Source of the DNA: Lunularia cruciata
Lineage: Eukaryota > Streptophyta > Marchantiopsida > Lunulariales > Lunulariaceae
Length of the DNA stretch: 64,000 bases
Direction: 5' to 3'
Assembly (NCBI GenBank): GCA_948567375.1
Contig: OX419761.1
Location: 7,504,501-7,568,500, forward strand
Shown here: one piece after another, positions 43,770 to 56,406 of the stretch
How positions within the stretch are numbered: the stretch's first letter is position 1
Layout: every line of letters starts with the position of its first letter
The notes under the pieces: generated by a model
Seen by the model: the letters and a program-made list of their open reading frames with translations, nothing else
What the model was told of the DNA's origin: nothing
Database searches by the model: none
Made by a program: the position numbers and the translations under genes

Positions 43770-45650
43770 TGGGGAAACTTCCAGTTTTCTTTGGCAAGGA
43801 TGGAGAAGATGTGGAGGCCTTTGTGAGAGGCTTCAAGAGAGCTTGCATATGAAGAACAGAGAAGAGGAAGAATGATTGGGACTCATTATTTCCAGATTTC
43901 TTTGAGGATGCATCATTTACATGGTATGAGTCAGAATACCAAAAGAGAGAGAGGAGAGATGGGCAAGAAGAGTCTTGGGAGAGTTTGACTTCAGGCACTC
44001 ATTGAGAACTTTCTTCCAGATGAGAGTTTTGAGAGAGTGATGAGTGAGGCTACCTTCCTTAAACAAGGGAATGGAGAGAAAGTGAGAATTTATGTAAAAA
44101 GAGTGGAGAAGTTAGAGTTCAGATTTTGTATAGTGTTGAGGAAGGGTGGGGATAATATGAATGCTACTATGATTGGCATAGGAGCTATGCTCACCAAGAA
44201 TTTTGTGAGAGGGTTGAGATTACAAATTAGAAGCAAGGTAAGATATGAGAAACCTTCTTCCAAGGTTGAAACTATCAAAATCAAAATTTGTACAAAGGAG
44301 AGTTTGGAAGGGGATGAGAGTGATTTGGTGGTGAAAGAGGTTGTGTATCCTCCTCAAGGCTAAAAGCATAGTGGAAGTTCTGATAATTTGGTGGCAAGGA
44401 TTGCACTTCAAGTAGCAATTGCTCTAGTTCTTGCAACTCTACCAAAAGATCCACTCCAAACCATCATAGAACAACTTGTAGATCTCAAGATCAATGTGGT
44501 GCAACTATGGGAGAAGAGAGAGGTGGATAAAAATGTAGGGAGAGGGCCTAAGAGTTATGGAAACTAACCATATAGAGGAGGCCAACCACCCAATAGTTTC
44601 AATGTTAGAAATTGTTTTGGTTGTGAAGGAAGAGGCTATTACCAAAGGAATTGCCCAAATTCCACTTACCATGGAGGAAGGGGTTATGAGGGAGCCAATA
44701 GAGGGAAAGAAGGAGGTATTGGAACCCAAGTGGCTCTTAATCCAAACAAAGGTAAGGAGATAGCATCTATAGATATGGTTGAGAGCAAGTATGAGAAGGG
44801 AGAGAGCTCAAACTCCAAGGGTCTTAATTTGGAGCTTTTGGCACAAGAGAAGAAGGTAACTTATTTTGCAAAGTATATTCACTGTTCTCAAGGATTTGCT
44901 CCTAGTAAGGATGCTCCTATGTCTACTAGGAGCACTTGCACCTCAACACCATCAATAACAAAGACTCCAAGGAAGAAGTTGGGGATAGAGGATTTCTTGA
45001 TTTCAAAGCAACAATGAAACTACAATGTGTTGGAGGATGTTGGTAGTCACAAGGCTAACATCAGAGTGGATGAACTGATTGCTTTGAACCCTTCCTTGAG
45101 AAAGGAGCTTAGAGGTGGTCTGAGTTCTACAAGGAGCAATAGGAAGAAGAAGACAAAAGCTCCAATATCAATGAGGGTGGTGGATGCCAAACCAACACCA
45201 TGGGAGGGTTGTGTATCTGCCTCCAAGATTGATATGAGAGTGAATGGTCACAACATCAAGGACACATTGGTTGATGGAGTATCAGCAATGGATGCCATGT
45301 TAAAAAGGTTAATAAAGAAGTTAGGTATGATAACCTCCAGATCTTCAACATTTGTAGCGAGCATGGCAAAAAGCAACAAGCAACAAGTTTGACCAGTAGG
45401 GGTGATGGATAAGGCGGTTGTTTCAGTTATGGGAGTTCAAAATCTCATGACTTTCCAAGTCTTGGAGGATTCAAGCTATGACTTACTTCTTTGGAGGCCA
45501 TTGTTGAGATCAACATGCACCACTGATCAATGCATGAAGGGTATTGAGGATTGGGCCATCAAACCATAGAGTCATAGTTCTTGTGACTAATACCACCAAC
45601 ACTTCACATTTAGATACACCATCTTCTGATTACTAGGAATCAAATCCAGA
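43770..45650 (+). pseudogene. Element C gag and protease
   Basis: Homologue of the B Gag-protease frame. The start is MGKLPVFFGKDGED at about 43770. Multiple stops and frameshifts follow; pieces are readable at 44037-44363 (RKGGDNMNATMIGIGAML), 44730-45017 and 45027-45392. The zinc knuckle near 44610-44650 has lost a Cys (CFGCEGRGYYQRNC-like, with His to Tyr). The protease site reads TLVDGVSAMDAML, and the LLG motif reads YDLLLWRPLL. All of this indicates long decay. Confidence 0.72.
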
Positions 45651-45665
45651 AGAAGGAGCTTTAGT

Positions 45666-46571
45666 GTGGACATATGCATGGAAGAGGAGACTTCCAGAAA
45701 GGAGGAGAAATCTAAATGTGATTCGGATGTCTATCCTTTGTGTGCTATGGATTTTGCACCTAAACCAGAGGTTTTGAAGGACCCAAATAAATCACCATTA
45801 ACACTTGAGGAGATAGAGAGGAGGTTATCTACCCTCAAGTATGGTCCAGATGTTACCAAGGAGGAGAAGGTAAGATTTGAGGAGATTTTCCACAAGTTCA
45901 TCCATGTGTTTGCTTTCAATTACAAGGATCTAAAGAAAGTATTCTCAGAGGAGCACACGATAGAGGTGGAGTCACATGCAAGACCAATCTGCCAAAAGCA
46001 ACTTTGCATTAGCCCACCAATAGATTTGGTTGTGAAGGAAGAGATTGATAAGCTCAAGGAGGCAAGATTTATCTTTGAGGTGGAGAATTCAAAATGAATG
46101 GTTCGTGTTGTTATTGTGAAGAAAGAAAATGGCAAGCTTTGGGTATGTATGAATTACAAGAAGCTCAATGTTATTACCACAAAGGATTACTACTCTTTGC
46201 CATTCATTGATGAGATGTTGGACGAGGTTATAGGTCATGAGAGATACAAATTTGGAGATGGGTATAATGGATATAACCAAATCAAGATTGTACTAGAGCA
46301 TCAACAACTCACCACATTCACCACACCTTGGAGAACTTACATTTTCAAGGTCATGTCTTTTGGGTTTTGCAATGCTCTAGCCACATTCCAATGGTTCATG
46401 AAGAAGGTGTTTGAACCTTTTATTGGGAGATTTGTGAGAGACTTCATTGATGACTTTTGTGTCTATGGGAGCAAGGAGGAGCACTTTGAGGACCTGATCA
46501 AGGTCTTGCAATGCTTGGATGAAGCAAATGCATCATTCAACCCAAATAAGTGCATTTTTGTGGAAGCCTAA
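45666..46571 (+). pseudogene. Element C reverse transcriptase, truncated
   Basis: The linker and RT start are at 45666-46097, and the RT core is open at 46098-46571. It reads WVCMNYKKLN, FGDGYNGYNQIKI, MSFGFCNALATFQ and an intact catalytic DFIDDFCVYGS. It ends at NPNKCIF, where a deletion of about 0.6 kb (relative to B 39650-40215) joins RT directly to the RNase H end at 46566. The thumb and RNase H core are gone. Confidence 0.78.
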
Positions 46572-47834
46572 TGTGAAGGAAGGCTAGCAAGGTGGATGAT
46601 ACTCTTGTCTGAGTATGCCTATACCATTGAGGATAGGCCAGAAATAAACATACAAATGTTGGTTTGTCATCTAGGGCTTATGATCATGATGTAGATGAGC
46701 TAGTGGATGATTCCTTCCCGGATGAGGGGCTTATGATAGGCTCAGTCACTCAAGACGTTCCAATGGAGTACAAGGAGATTGTGGACTTTGTGACAAGAGG
46801 TAACTATCCAAAAGGGATGCATGCTAGGGAGAGGAAGGCCCTTGCAACAAGATCTAGACCTTCCACAATGGTGGAGGATATTCTTTTTCACCAAGGAGTA
46901 GATGGTCTACTTCAAAGAGCAGTAGGTAAGGAAGAGTCCATCTTACTCACAAAGGAGTTTCATGAAGGTTTAGTGTATGGAGGACACTTTGCAAGAAAGG
47001 TGACAACTTTCAAGATTCTAGATGCATGTTACCATTGGAGAAGGATGGATTGACTTGAGTATTGCAAAACTTGTCATGTTTGTCAAGCTTTTGCTAGAAA
47101 TTCTACCTCCACTCCACCTCTTAGATCAATTCTATTGTTAGGACCTTTTGAGAAGTAGGAAATTGATTTTCTAGGTCCTCTCAATAGAACCCCAAGGAAC
47201 AATAAGTACATTATTGTAATAACTGATTATCTTACCAATTGGGTTGAGGCTAGACCATTGAGAGACAAGAATGAAGATAAAGTTGGGCAATTTCTTTATG
47301 AACACATTATCACTAGGTTTGGGTGCACTTTGGAGTTAGTTTTTGATAGAGGAGGAGAGTTTACAAGAAGCATTACTATAGCCATGCTACAACATTTCTC
47401 TATCACATATAGAGTAACCACATCCTATAAGCCAAATTCCAATGGCTTGGTAGAGAGAACCAATCAGACCTTGTGCATGATGTTGGTCAAAGATGCAAAA
47501 GTGGAGGGTGCTAAACATCATAAGGACAAGAAGATTCATGCAGTTTTGTGGGAGTATATGATAACCATGAATATTTCCACCAGATATTCTCTATTTCAAT
47601 TGGTATATGGTATTGGGTCTACCTTACCTATTCACTTTGATCTTCTTACATTCCAAAGCATTCATATGAGATTGAAGAAAGCACAAGGAGGTGATGCAAA
47701 GAAGTCAACAAAGGATCAACTCATAGAGTTGGAAGAGGCAAGAGTAGTTGGTATGGTTTGAGTAGAGCAAGCCCAAAAGGAAAAAAAAGGAGAGCTATGA
47801 CAAGAGGTAAGGCAAGAAGAAGGTGGAGCCTTTC
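46572..47834 (+). pseudogene. Element C integrase, cut by element E
   Basis: After the RNase H tail, the spacer and zinc part lie at 46664-47053 (DILFHQGVDGLLQRAVGKEE, EFHEGLVYGGHFARK), then CKTCHVCQAFARNS. The core gives EIDFLGPLN, VFDRGGEFTRSITI and GLVERTNQTL, with all three acidic residues kept; 47258-47761 is open. The reading stops at KKVEPF, where element E enters after the target-site ctttc. The remaining C-terminus is at 59271-59440 (KEGD, FGPFIVE, YDLKELGGRHFDK). Confidence 0.8.
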
Positions 47835-49338
47835 TGTGACAACCCGACAAATATCACTTTTGTGGTAATCGGGTAAGTAAAGTTCATTCCCGCAGAGATA
47901 CGAGTCAGAATTGGTCAAATATGAAGCAAAGTAACAATTTTAGTTCTTCTTGGTTGCATCTTTAATCTCTCAGGTAGAAACCACACCCAAAAGAGAGTAA
48001 CAAGCACTGATTCGCAGTCTTGTCATAAACTTACACTTCTTAATCACAACTCCTTCAATTCTTTCCAAACAATCTTGATTGTGATGATTTAGGCTCTCCC
48101 AAAAATGGCACTTCATTGCAAAACAACTTTGCCTCAAAATTGTGTTCCACCCCTCCACTGAAGGCACAACTTCCTTGATCAAAATTGCTTCACATCAACC
48201 TCGTACTGCACTCACAAATGTAGAATACTACCAACACTACAATTCCTCTCAGATCTGTCAAGGCATTGCTTTGATTGCACTTCACTCAAGATCAAACACA
48301 CAGAATGAAGATCAAGGCTGTGGAATCCAACATCCAACACGCACACTGATTTGCACATCAAATTTCTTCAAACACTCACAAACACAATTACAAAGTTGAT
48401 ACTCGAAATCAAGCTCAAGCGACAAGCACTACTTCATAACACTTTACTTTATCTTTTCTCAGAAATAATGAGCACTAAACAGCATGATATTGCAAATGCC
48501 ACTCTTAAATAGTGAACAAATCGATAGTTAAACAACTATACCGTTTTACAAAAACTCTTCTAACTTGTAGATCCAAAATGACAATGCACCCCTTCATATT
48601 TGCCTCTTCAAATCTCAAATTGGTTTCTACTCCAATCCGATATCTACTTTGTCATCAGCTTTCAAACCCGAACCCAAAGTAATTTTACTTCCTACTACTC
48701 TTTCCTTGGGTCTTGTATCTTCTTCTTCTTCTACCAGATCCAATAATTCTCTTTCCTGATCTGAAATTCCAATAGTGGGTAATCTATCTAACTCTTCATC
48801 TCTCGACCCACTCTTCTCTAATGTCTCCTCTTGTAACTACAAAGACATTTGTACTCCTATGTTATCTACTTCGGGTTTTGCTCTAACATCTTTCCGAAGC
48901 TTTTCTATCTCTATTTTCCTAAATCTAATCCAATCGCAATATTATCTTCTACCTCCAAGATCTTTCTGTCTACACGAGTTCTGAGACTAATTAACAAGGC
49001 ATTCATATCTGTATCCTTTGCCTGTATTTGCCTTGTCTCCTGCACTAACAACTTCAACTCGTGCAGCCTCGTCTCTTCAATCCGAATGCTGGCCTTTGTA
49101 CTTAACATTGCATTCATTTGGAGGACTATCTCCTTCAATGGCTCCGATCTTGTCTTTCTCTCACGTTCACCTTCACCTTATGACCCAAAGTACTTCACCT
49201 TATGACCCAAAGTCACTTTACTTCGGGTTTCATCCTGAAGACTCTTTTCTTCGCCTTCTTCGGCCATACAGGCGCAATCTGACTTCTCTATACACTTCTT
49301 CTTTATTTTGAAAAAAACAAAAAAATGTAGGCACCACA
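47835..49338 (-). repeat. Element E 3' LTR (internally deleted)
   Basis: Both ends match 55486-59265, but about 2.3 kb is missing between positions equivalent to 56822 and 59125. At the break a 22-bp unit, cttatgacccaaagtacttc plus ac, is duplicated (about 49177-49220), as filler repair often leaves. The remaining LTR ORF piece at 48911-49138 has Gln where the 5' LTR has a stop (LKLLVQETRQ). Confidence 0.9.
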
Positions 49339-49352
49339 TACCCCCTCCCTCA
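49339..49352 (-). other. Element E polypurine tract
   Basis: The minus strand reads TGAGGGAGGGGGTA directly before the 3' LTR. This is the primer for plus-strand synthesis, and it overlaps the integrase stop codon TGA. Confidence 0.88.
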
Positions 49353-50420
49353 AATGTGAGCATCCCCGCAAACATAGACCTCAGGTGTCTTAGAAACTTC
49401 CGAGTCTATGGTCCAATATCTCTGAACTCTCCACTTGTTTACTTGAGTGGCAAAAGGATTACCTTCCAGGTCTACAAGCTGCATGGACCTATTTTTGTAA
49501 AGATGAAGAACTCGATAGGGACCCATCGATCTCAAATGCAACTTGCCTGGAAAAAATATTTGGCGATTGTCATATAACAAAACCAAATCCGCTTCACGTA
49601 CAACTACAGGCTTGATTCTCTTATTGTGCCTATCTTTCCTCTGTGCTTGTACTTCTTTCGTGGTTTGCATTGCATCGTCTCTTTTCTCTTCTAACCACAT
49701 CAATTGATGAATCCAAAGATCCTGACTTTCCTCTTCCGACATTTGTTCTTTGCAAAGAACCCGATATGTTGGTACTTCAAATTCAACTGGCAATATGGGA
49801 TGCAAGCCATATGTCAAGAAGTATGGAGTTTGTTTGGTTGTAATTTTTGTTGTTGTTTGATATGCCCACAACGCGGCTGGTAACTTTGTATCCCAGTCAT
49901 AGGCATAATTGACAGTCATCTTATTCAAAATTTTGCAAAGCAACCCATTCACTTTTTCCGTTAAGCCATTTGCTTTTGAGTTATAAGGAGTCGTCTTCCG
50001 ATGTTTAATCTGAAAGTACTTGGTTAATGCCTCCATTACAGAGTTCAAAAAATGTATTCCTCGGTCACTAACTAATTCCAGAGGACACCCATATCGGGAG
50101 ATGATGTTTCAAAAGAAGAATCTGCCACAGTTTCAACATCATCTCTGCGAGTTGCTTCAGCTTCGACCATCTTGGTAGCATAGTTAGTGCAAAACAAAAT
50201 GTATTGCTTTCTTGTGACTCGGGTCACTGGTTGAATGGGACCCACAAAATCAATCCACCATTTCTCAAATGTGGCCAAAGGAAAATTTGGTCTCAAAGGC
50301 CATTGAGAAGTAGCCGTTGGCTTCCCCGTTCTCTGACAAGCATCACAACTTTGGATATGAGCATGCACGTCTTTGTACATTGTAGGCCACCAATACCCTG
50401 CTAGTATTCTTTACAGTATT
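49350..50420 (-). pseudogene. Element E integrase
   Basis: The zinc part CDACQRTGKP and first Asp WWIDFVGPIQ are in 50072-50380. After a frameshift at about 50050-50090 the second Asp is in LVSDRGIHFLN and the Glu in NGLTEKVN, within the open piece 49350-50048. All three catalytic residues are present. The C-terminus reads PYFLTYGLHPILPVEFEVP, LVLLYDNRQIFFPGKLHLRS and GPYRVLHLYKN (GPY/F-type module), and ends with a stop that lies in the polypurine tract. There is no chromodomain and no further ORF. Confidence 0.85.
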
Positions 50421-52200
50421 CTTCAGAGCATAGTGTCCTCCCGATGCTTTGGAGTGTAAAGATTCAATCACTCCTCCTACTTTGTATGACTCCAAGCATC
50501 GCCAAAGTACTTTGTCTTCACCCATCTTGAATAAAATACTGTGTTTAAGCTGGTACGGCCTCATTTTCCTGAGAAAGACTGCTCGCTGTTTCGGGTCCAT
50601 CCCCTCAGGACAATGGAGAGTATTCAAATAATGATATTTAGCTGCATACCTTGTGCTTCGCATTGCTGATAAGTGATACAACTCTTTGTCAGGGAACCGA
50701 TCGTCAATTTCCCACTCCTGGTCTTGGGTTTCTAACCTAGACAGGAAGTCCGCATTTGAATGCAAAACTCCCTTCCTTACTTGTACAGTATACGTGAACT
50801 CTTGTAACAACAAGATCCATCTTGCAATTTGCCCAGATAAATCTGCCTCCTTGACCAAATGTTGCAATGCGTAATGGTCAACATAGAAGACAAACTCATA
50901 CCCCAACAAATAATGACAAAATTTCTTGCAGGCATACACCATTCCGAGTGCTTCCCTTTCAGTCATCGAATAATTCTTTTCAGAAACTGAAAGTTGTTGG
51001 CTGGCATAATACACCGGGTAGTCCTTCTTCTTCTTGTCCTTCTGGCTTAAGACGACTCCGATGGCCATGGACAAAGTGTCCACATATACATGAAAAAGGA
51101 TGTCCCAATTTGGGGCCCTCATAACTGGTGCTTCAACCAACTTCTTTGTCAACACCTGGAAAGCTTCTTCTTGATTTGCTTCCCACAGATAGTCTTCGGA
51201 TTTCTTCAAAAGCTTTGTAAGTGGTGCAGCAAGCACTGCATAGTTTGACACGAAGTGTCTGTAATATCCGACATGTCCCAAGAAGGCTTTCAGCTCCCGG
51301 ATGTTCTTTGGGGATTCCAAAGCTGCAATTATCTTGACCTTCTCAACATTGACTTCAATACCTCGGCTTGACACCTGATGCCCCAAAAGAATTCCCTCCT
51401 TCATTGCAAAGAAGCATTTCTCCGGGTGTAATGACAAGCCGGCAAAACAACACCTTTCAAACATTTGGCGAAGGTAATCTAAATGTACATCTCTTCGCCC
51501 AAACACACAAAAGTCATCAATGAAAACTTCCACAAATTTGCGCAGGAAATCTTTAAAGATTGAATTCATCATCCGCTAGAAAGTAGCGAGAGCATTACAC
51601 AACCCAAAGGGCATTTGATTGTAAGCGAAAGTGCCCCAATTGGTCGTGAATGTAGTTTTATCCTTGTCCTCTTCTTGAATGGATACTTGATTGTACCCTA
51701 AAAATCCATCAAGAAAACAATAACAAGGATGGCCAGCTACCTAATCTAAAATTGTATCGGTAAAAGGCAAGGGATGATGATCTTTCCTTGTGACTGCGTT
51801 CAACTTCCGGAAGTCTTGGCACACTCAGATCTTCCCTGTTTTCTTCTTTGGGACAATGACAATGGGGAAACCCATTAATTGCTTAAGACAAGGAACATGA
51901 TTCTGGCCCCTAAGTACTTGTCGATTTCATCTTTCACCAACAGCGAGTACTTTGGGTTTAGGCGGTATTGTCGCTGCCAAACCGGAACTGCACCTTCAAT
52001 CAGATCAATCTAGTGTTCTCCAACTGCTCGTGGAATACCCGGCATTTGATCAAAAGACCAGGCAAATACATCCTGGAATTCTATAAGTAGGGCAGTGTAT
52101 CCTACCAACTCCTCCGAAGTAACTGTCTTCGAGATTTTTAAAATTTTTCCTTTAGTTAATAAAACATCTTGACAGTCATCAGGGTTGATGACTCCTTCAA
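50421..52200 (-). pseudogene. Element E reverse transcriptase and RNase H
   Basis: The RT N-terminal half (about 51573-52200) is broken but readable: QDVFAWSFDQMPGIP, FRKLNAVTRKDHHPLPF, FLDGFLGYNQVSI, MPFGLCNALATF. The open frame 50343-51572 gives the active site EVFIDDFCVFG (FIDD intact), LLGHQVSSRGIEV, the connection HVGYYRHFVSNY, and RNase H with YVDTLSMAIG (Asp present), MTEREALGMVYA (Glu), and NADFLSRL. There is a single RNase H; the second RNase H domain of Tat elements was not seen. Confidence 0.85.
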
Positions 52201-52210
52201 AGTGGCTTAC

Positions 52211-53240
52211 TCAGCTTAATCCAAGGTGAGCTACCATCAAACCCCCTTCCTCCAAGTCAGGTTCACCTGAGGCGAGGTCATATGGATCTTTGTCTTCAAC
52301 ATCCACCTTGTAGCATTCCAAGTAATTAACTTGGACTTCGTCTTTAGATTCATCTGAGGACGAAGACGATGAGTCTTTGGATTCGTCATCCTCTTCCAAT
52401 GAACTTGTTTCCCTGAGGTGGGGAACCTTCGTCCAACTCACAGTCACCAGCTTCTGATCTTCGGACGAAATGCCCTTGAATCTTAACTTCTGCTGATGCC
52501 AATCCACCACAACTTGGGTGCTATACAACCAAGGTCTACCAATCAACATAGGGTTACCATTCTTTTTCACTGGTCGCAACACAATGTAGTTCAACTTGAA
52601 GGGTACTCCTCCAATGATCGTGGTGATGTTTGACAGCATGCCCAAAGGCCATCTCTTAGTTTGGTCTGCAAACTTCAACACTCGGGGTGTTGGTTCAAAC
52701 GTGTGATACCCGAGTTGATTTGCTGTATCTTTGGTCATGACATTCACACCGGACCTAGAGTCAATGGGTATCAATGTGATCATGCACCCTGCAATCTTTG
52801 CGTCTACCTCGGGAGATCCCAGATCTTCTTGCTCAATACAATAGATAGCAGGTAGGTCCTTCTTTGACATCGACCTCACCTTCTTGAGTGCCGAATTCAG
52901 CTGCCTCTTGTACAGCTTGTTATCTTCCCACAATTGCTTGAATGTAACGTTGGCATTTGTGGCTGCCAAAACTGCTACAATATTGTATCGGGGAACTCGT
53001 CCCAATTTGACCGTCTTCGCCTTCGGCTTTGGGTCCGAAGTCTCTCCATGTTCCCTCTTGACTTCAGGACGTTTCAAAATGGTGACGGGCTTGCTAATGG
53101 CCTTAACCCAAGGTTCCTTGGGTTGGCCCACCTTGGCTTGGATCAGACCCTTTACTTTGGATCGGATGTCCGTCGGAAAAACTGGAGACTTTGTCTTTGT
53201 CTCCTCTTCCAAACTCAGTTCCCGAGTCCTGAGTAGTACC
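52211..53240 (-). pseudogene. Element E protease region
   Basis: Open from 53212 to 52211. The protease part reads AGCMITLIPIDSRSGVNVMT near 52750, where the catalytic D-S-G reads D-S-R followed by SGVN, and PMLIGRPWLYSTQVVV near 52530 as the conserved L-I-G motif. The N-terminal third is a Lys-rich Gag tail (EETKTKSPVFPTDIRSKVKG). The C-terminal end is an acidic Ser-rich linker (DDESKDSSSSSSDESKDE) leading to RT. Confidence 0.78.
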
Positions 53241-53254
53241 TCCTTTAGTTCTTT

Positions 53255-55397
53255 CTACAAGGCTTTAGCTTTAGCTTTTGCGAGGATCTTTTCCTCCTTG
53301 GCAGAAAGAATTGCCTTTGGGCACAGTCTCTTTGCCTTTCTGGAAGACGACGAGGTCGTACTCAGTTCTTTGGGATCACGCTTCTTCTTGCTAGAGCGTG
53401 TCTCAACTTTCAAAATTTCAAGGTTTGGCCATTCTCCTTCCGAGGCTGAACTCCCTTCTTGAGGTCTTTCTTCCTCAAGAGTGATGCAATTTACATTAGT
53501 ATCCCCCTTTGGCTCAAGTGCTACACGCTCAGCTGGGGTCTGTACATACTTTATAGGCGGATTTGAGTTTAGTGGGTGAGGACATTGGTTGCCAGTATTC
53601 CCCCGATCCTTTACAATTTCCGCACAGGGGAATGTACCCAATTTGCCTTCTTGGCTCGGGACAGTTTGGAGACCAATGTCCCATCGAGCCACAATTATAA
53701 CAGGCTTTGGGTGCAACATTCTAAGGGTGATTTTGGTTGCTCATTGGTGGTCTTCATGGAGGAGCATTGGGGTTATACTCCCTTGGTCCAAACCTCGGAC
53801 CTTGAAATGATGTGCTCGCTTGAGGCTGTACGTCTTGCATTTGGTACACAACCTCTTTGTCCTCGTCTTGGTTCCATCCCGGAACCCAATCAATTTGCTG
53901 CACCGGGAATGCATTACGAGTGTCGCATTTTGTGTTGGCGTGGCCTGATTTGCCACATGCCGTGCACCATACATTTGATCTCCCAAATGATGGGGCCTTC
54001 CTTCTATCTTTGGCCCCAATCATCTGGATCTTGAAATCCAAAAACTCCTTGATGAGAGCATCCAACTTGGTATCCACCTTATTTACACTCTTTGCTGGAG
54101 GAGTCACTGGTTTCTTGCCTCCACGTCTTCTGACTCGTCTTGGTTTTGATTCTTCTTTGGATCCCGAAGAAGAACTCAAAGACGTGGAAGATTTGTCCAA
54201 AGAAGGGGATGTATTGCACGAAGCTCTCCTTCTGGGCTTCTTGCCTTTCTTCTTCCGATTTCTTTGGTTACCGGCAGAGTGAGAGTGGGCCGCCTTGTAA
54301 CAAGCGACATGTTTGAGTACTTTGTCAAGGGAAGTTACATTCCTCTCCCTTGCAAAGATTTGTATCTCTGGTGAAAGTCTCTCGAGGAACCAGGTAATGG
54401 CTTGGGCATTGGAGTAACCCACCACCCCCAATTGCTTGGGAACTTGATTCAATAGGGCCATGAACCGCTCAGAGTAGTCTCTCAACTTCTCCTTCTTGCC
54501 TCGGTCTAAATCATTGAGTGCCGTGAAGACACTCGTGTTGTAATCAACCTCCTGGAATTGTTCCAAGAAGTTGTTTCTCAAGTCTGCCCAGTCCGCTGGT
54601 ACGAACCCCTTCTAGGTCACATAGGTGTACCAGCTCCGAGCTTTCTTTTAGAGCAAACTTGGGAAAATTCTCAGTCAATCCGCCGAGTCATGCTCCTTGT
54701 TAGCAAAGGAGATAACTTTGAATTCTTTGATGAATTCATTGGGGTCTTCGTCTTGTTCTATCCCCTTGTACTTCTGATAGGCGTGTCGGGTGATAGGCAA
54801 CAAAGTTATCGTTCAATGCATTGGGATCGGCTGAGGTACTGAAGAATTGGCTGGTATCATTGCCGTGTTGTCAGCCCAGGGGTTCCAATTTGTCAAATTC
54901 AAGGTGGGGTCTTCTTCGACAATTTCTGCTATGAGGGTGTTGACTTCAACCCGAGTGGAAGATTCAGGATCAACACCTTTGATTGGTTCTTCAAAATTTC
55001 TTCGGGACAACCAAGGAATTGTTCGTAGAAGATGTTGACACTCGTCTTCAGTAAGTGTTTGTGCTGTCTTTTCTTGAACAAAGTTCTTCAAGGACACAAC
55101 TTCCTTTACATCTCTAGGGGAAGTCGGTGTACTGGGCCGCAATGCATATGTTTGCCCACTCGATTCTTTCTTCTTCTTGGACAAAAAAGGAGATGCAAAG
55201 TAGCCTTGCCAACTGCCTTCACGTTTCTTGTGGTCAAGTTCTTGTAGGGCTTCTTGCACTTTGTGAAGGAGTTGAAAGTCCAACGCCTCTTGTTCAGTTT
55301 CGTCAACAGTGGATGGGATGTTCAGACGTTCATCTTCTTCATGCTGAAGTGCTCGTCTTCGAGCTCTCTCTTCTCGTTGTTCTCTCGATGCAGACAT
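53255..55397 (-). pseudogene. Element E gag
   Basis: The ATG at 55397 lies 64 nt after the primer site. The N-terminal 194 residues are open (54813-55397). A middle part with stops reads YQKYKGIEQDEDPNEFIKEF and KKARSWYTYVT. The open frame 53754-54581 carries FLEQFQEVDYNT, KEKLRDYSERFMALLNQVP (retrotransposon gag domain) and the zinc knuckle CTACGKSGHANTKC near 53930. A second knuckle CYNCGSMGHWSPNC lies near 53680-53710. A basic, Ser-rich stretch separates the capsid from the first knuckle. Frameshifts lie near 53740 and 54800. Confidence 0.82.
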
Positions 55398-55460
55398 TCA
55401 TATTGCGGTCATACCCAGTTTCAAATTTGGCTTTGTATTCTTCCACTTCCGAGATTTGTA

Positions 55461-55478
55461 TCCCCAGCAACGGTGCCA
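55461..55478 (-). other. Element E primer-binding site (tRNA-Asp type)
   Basis: The minus strand reads TGGCACCGTTGCTGGGGA, differing at two positions from the complement of the plant tRNA-Asp 3' end (TGGCGCCGTTGCCGGGGA). It is seven bases from the 5' LTR. Athila and related elements use this primer class. Confidence 0.85.
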
Positions 55479-56406
55479 AAAATCATGTGACAACCCGGCA
55501 AATATCACTTTTGCAGTAATCGGGTAAGTAAAGTTTGTGCCCGCAGAGATACGAGTCAGAATTGGTCAAATACAAAGCACAGTAACAATTTCAGTTCTTC
55601 TTGGTTGCATCTTTAATCTCTTAGGTAGAAACCACATCCAAAAGAGAGTAACAAGCACTAATTCGCAGTCTTGTCACAAACTTACACTTCTTAATCATAA
55701 CTCCTTCAATTCTTTCCAAACAATCTTGATTGTGATGATTCAGCTCTCCCAAAAATGGCACTTCACTGCAAAACAACTGCACCTCAGAATTGTGTTCCAC
55801 CCCTCCACTGAAGGCACAACTTCCTCGATCAAAATTGCTTCATATCAACCTCGTACTGCACTCACAAATGTAGAATACTACCAACACTACAATTCCTCTC
55901 AGATCTATCAAGGCATTGCTTTGATTGCACTTCATTCAAGATCAAACACACAGAATGAAGATCAAGGCTGTGGAATCCAACATCCAACAAGCACACTGAC
56001 TTGCACTTCAAATTTCCCCAAACACTCACAAACACAATTACAAAGTTGATACTCGGAATCAAGCTCAAGCGACGAGCATTGCTTCACAGCACTTTGCTTT
56101 ATCTATTCTCAGTAATAATGAGCACTAAACAACATGATACTGCGAATGCCACTCTTAAATAGTGAACAAATTGACAGTTCTAACAACTATACCGTTTTAC
56201 AACAACTCTTCTAACTTGTAGATCCAAAATGACAATGCATCCCTTCATATTTGCCTCTTCAAATCTCAAATTGGTTTCTACTCCAATCCGATATCTACTT
56301 TGTCATCGGCTTTCAAACCTGAACCCGAAGTAATTTTACTTCCTACTACTCTTTCCTCGGGTCTTGTATCTTCTTCTTCTTCTACCAGATCCAGTAATTC
56401 TCTTTC

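Noticed and set aside
49178-49375. Env-like or extra ORF between integrase and 3' LTR of element E
   Set aside because: The integrase stop lies in the polypurine tract next to the LTR, leaving no room for another gene.
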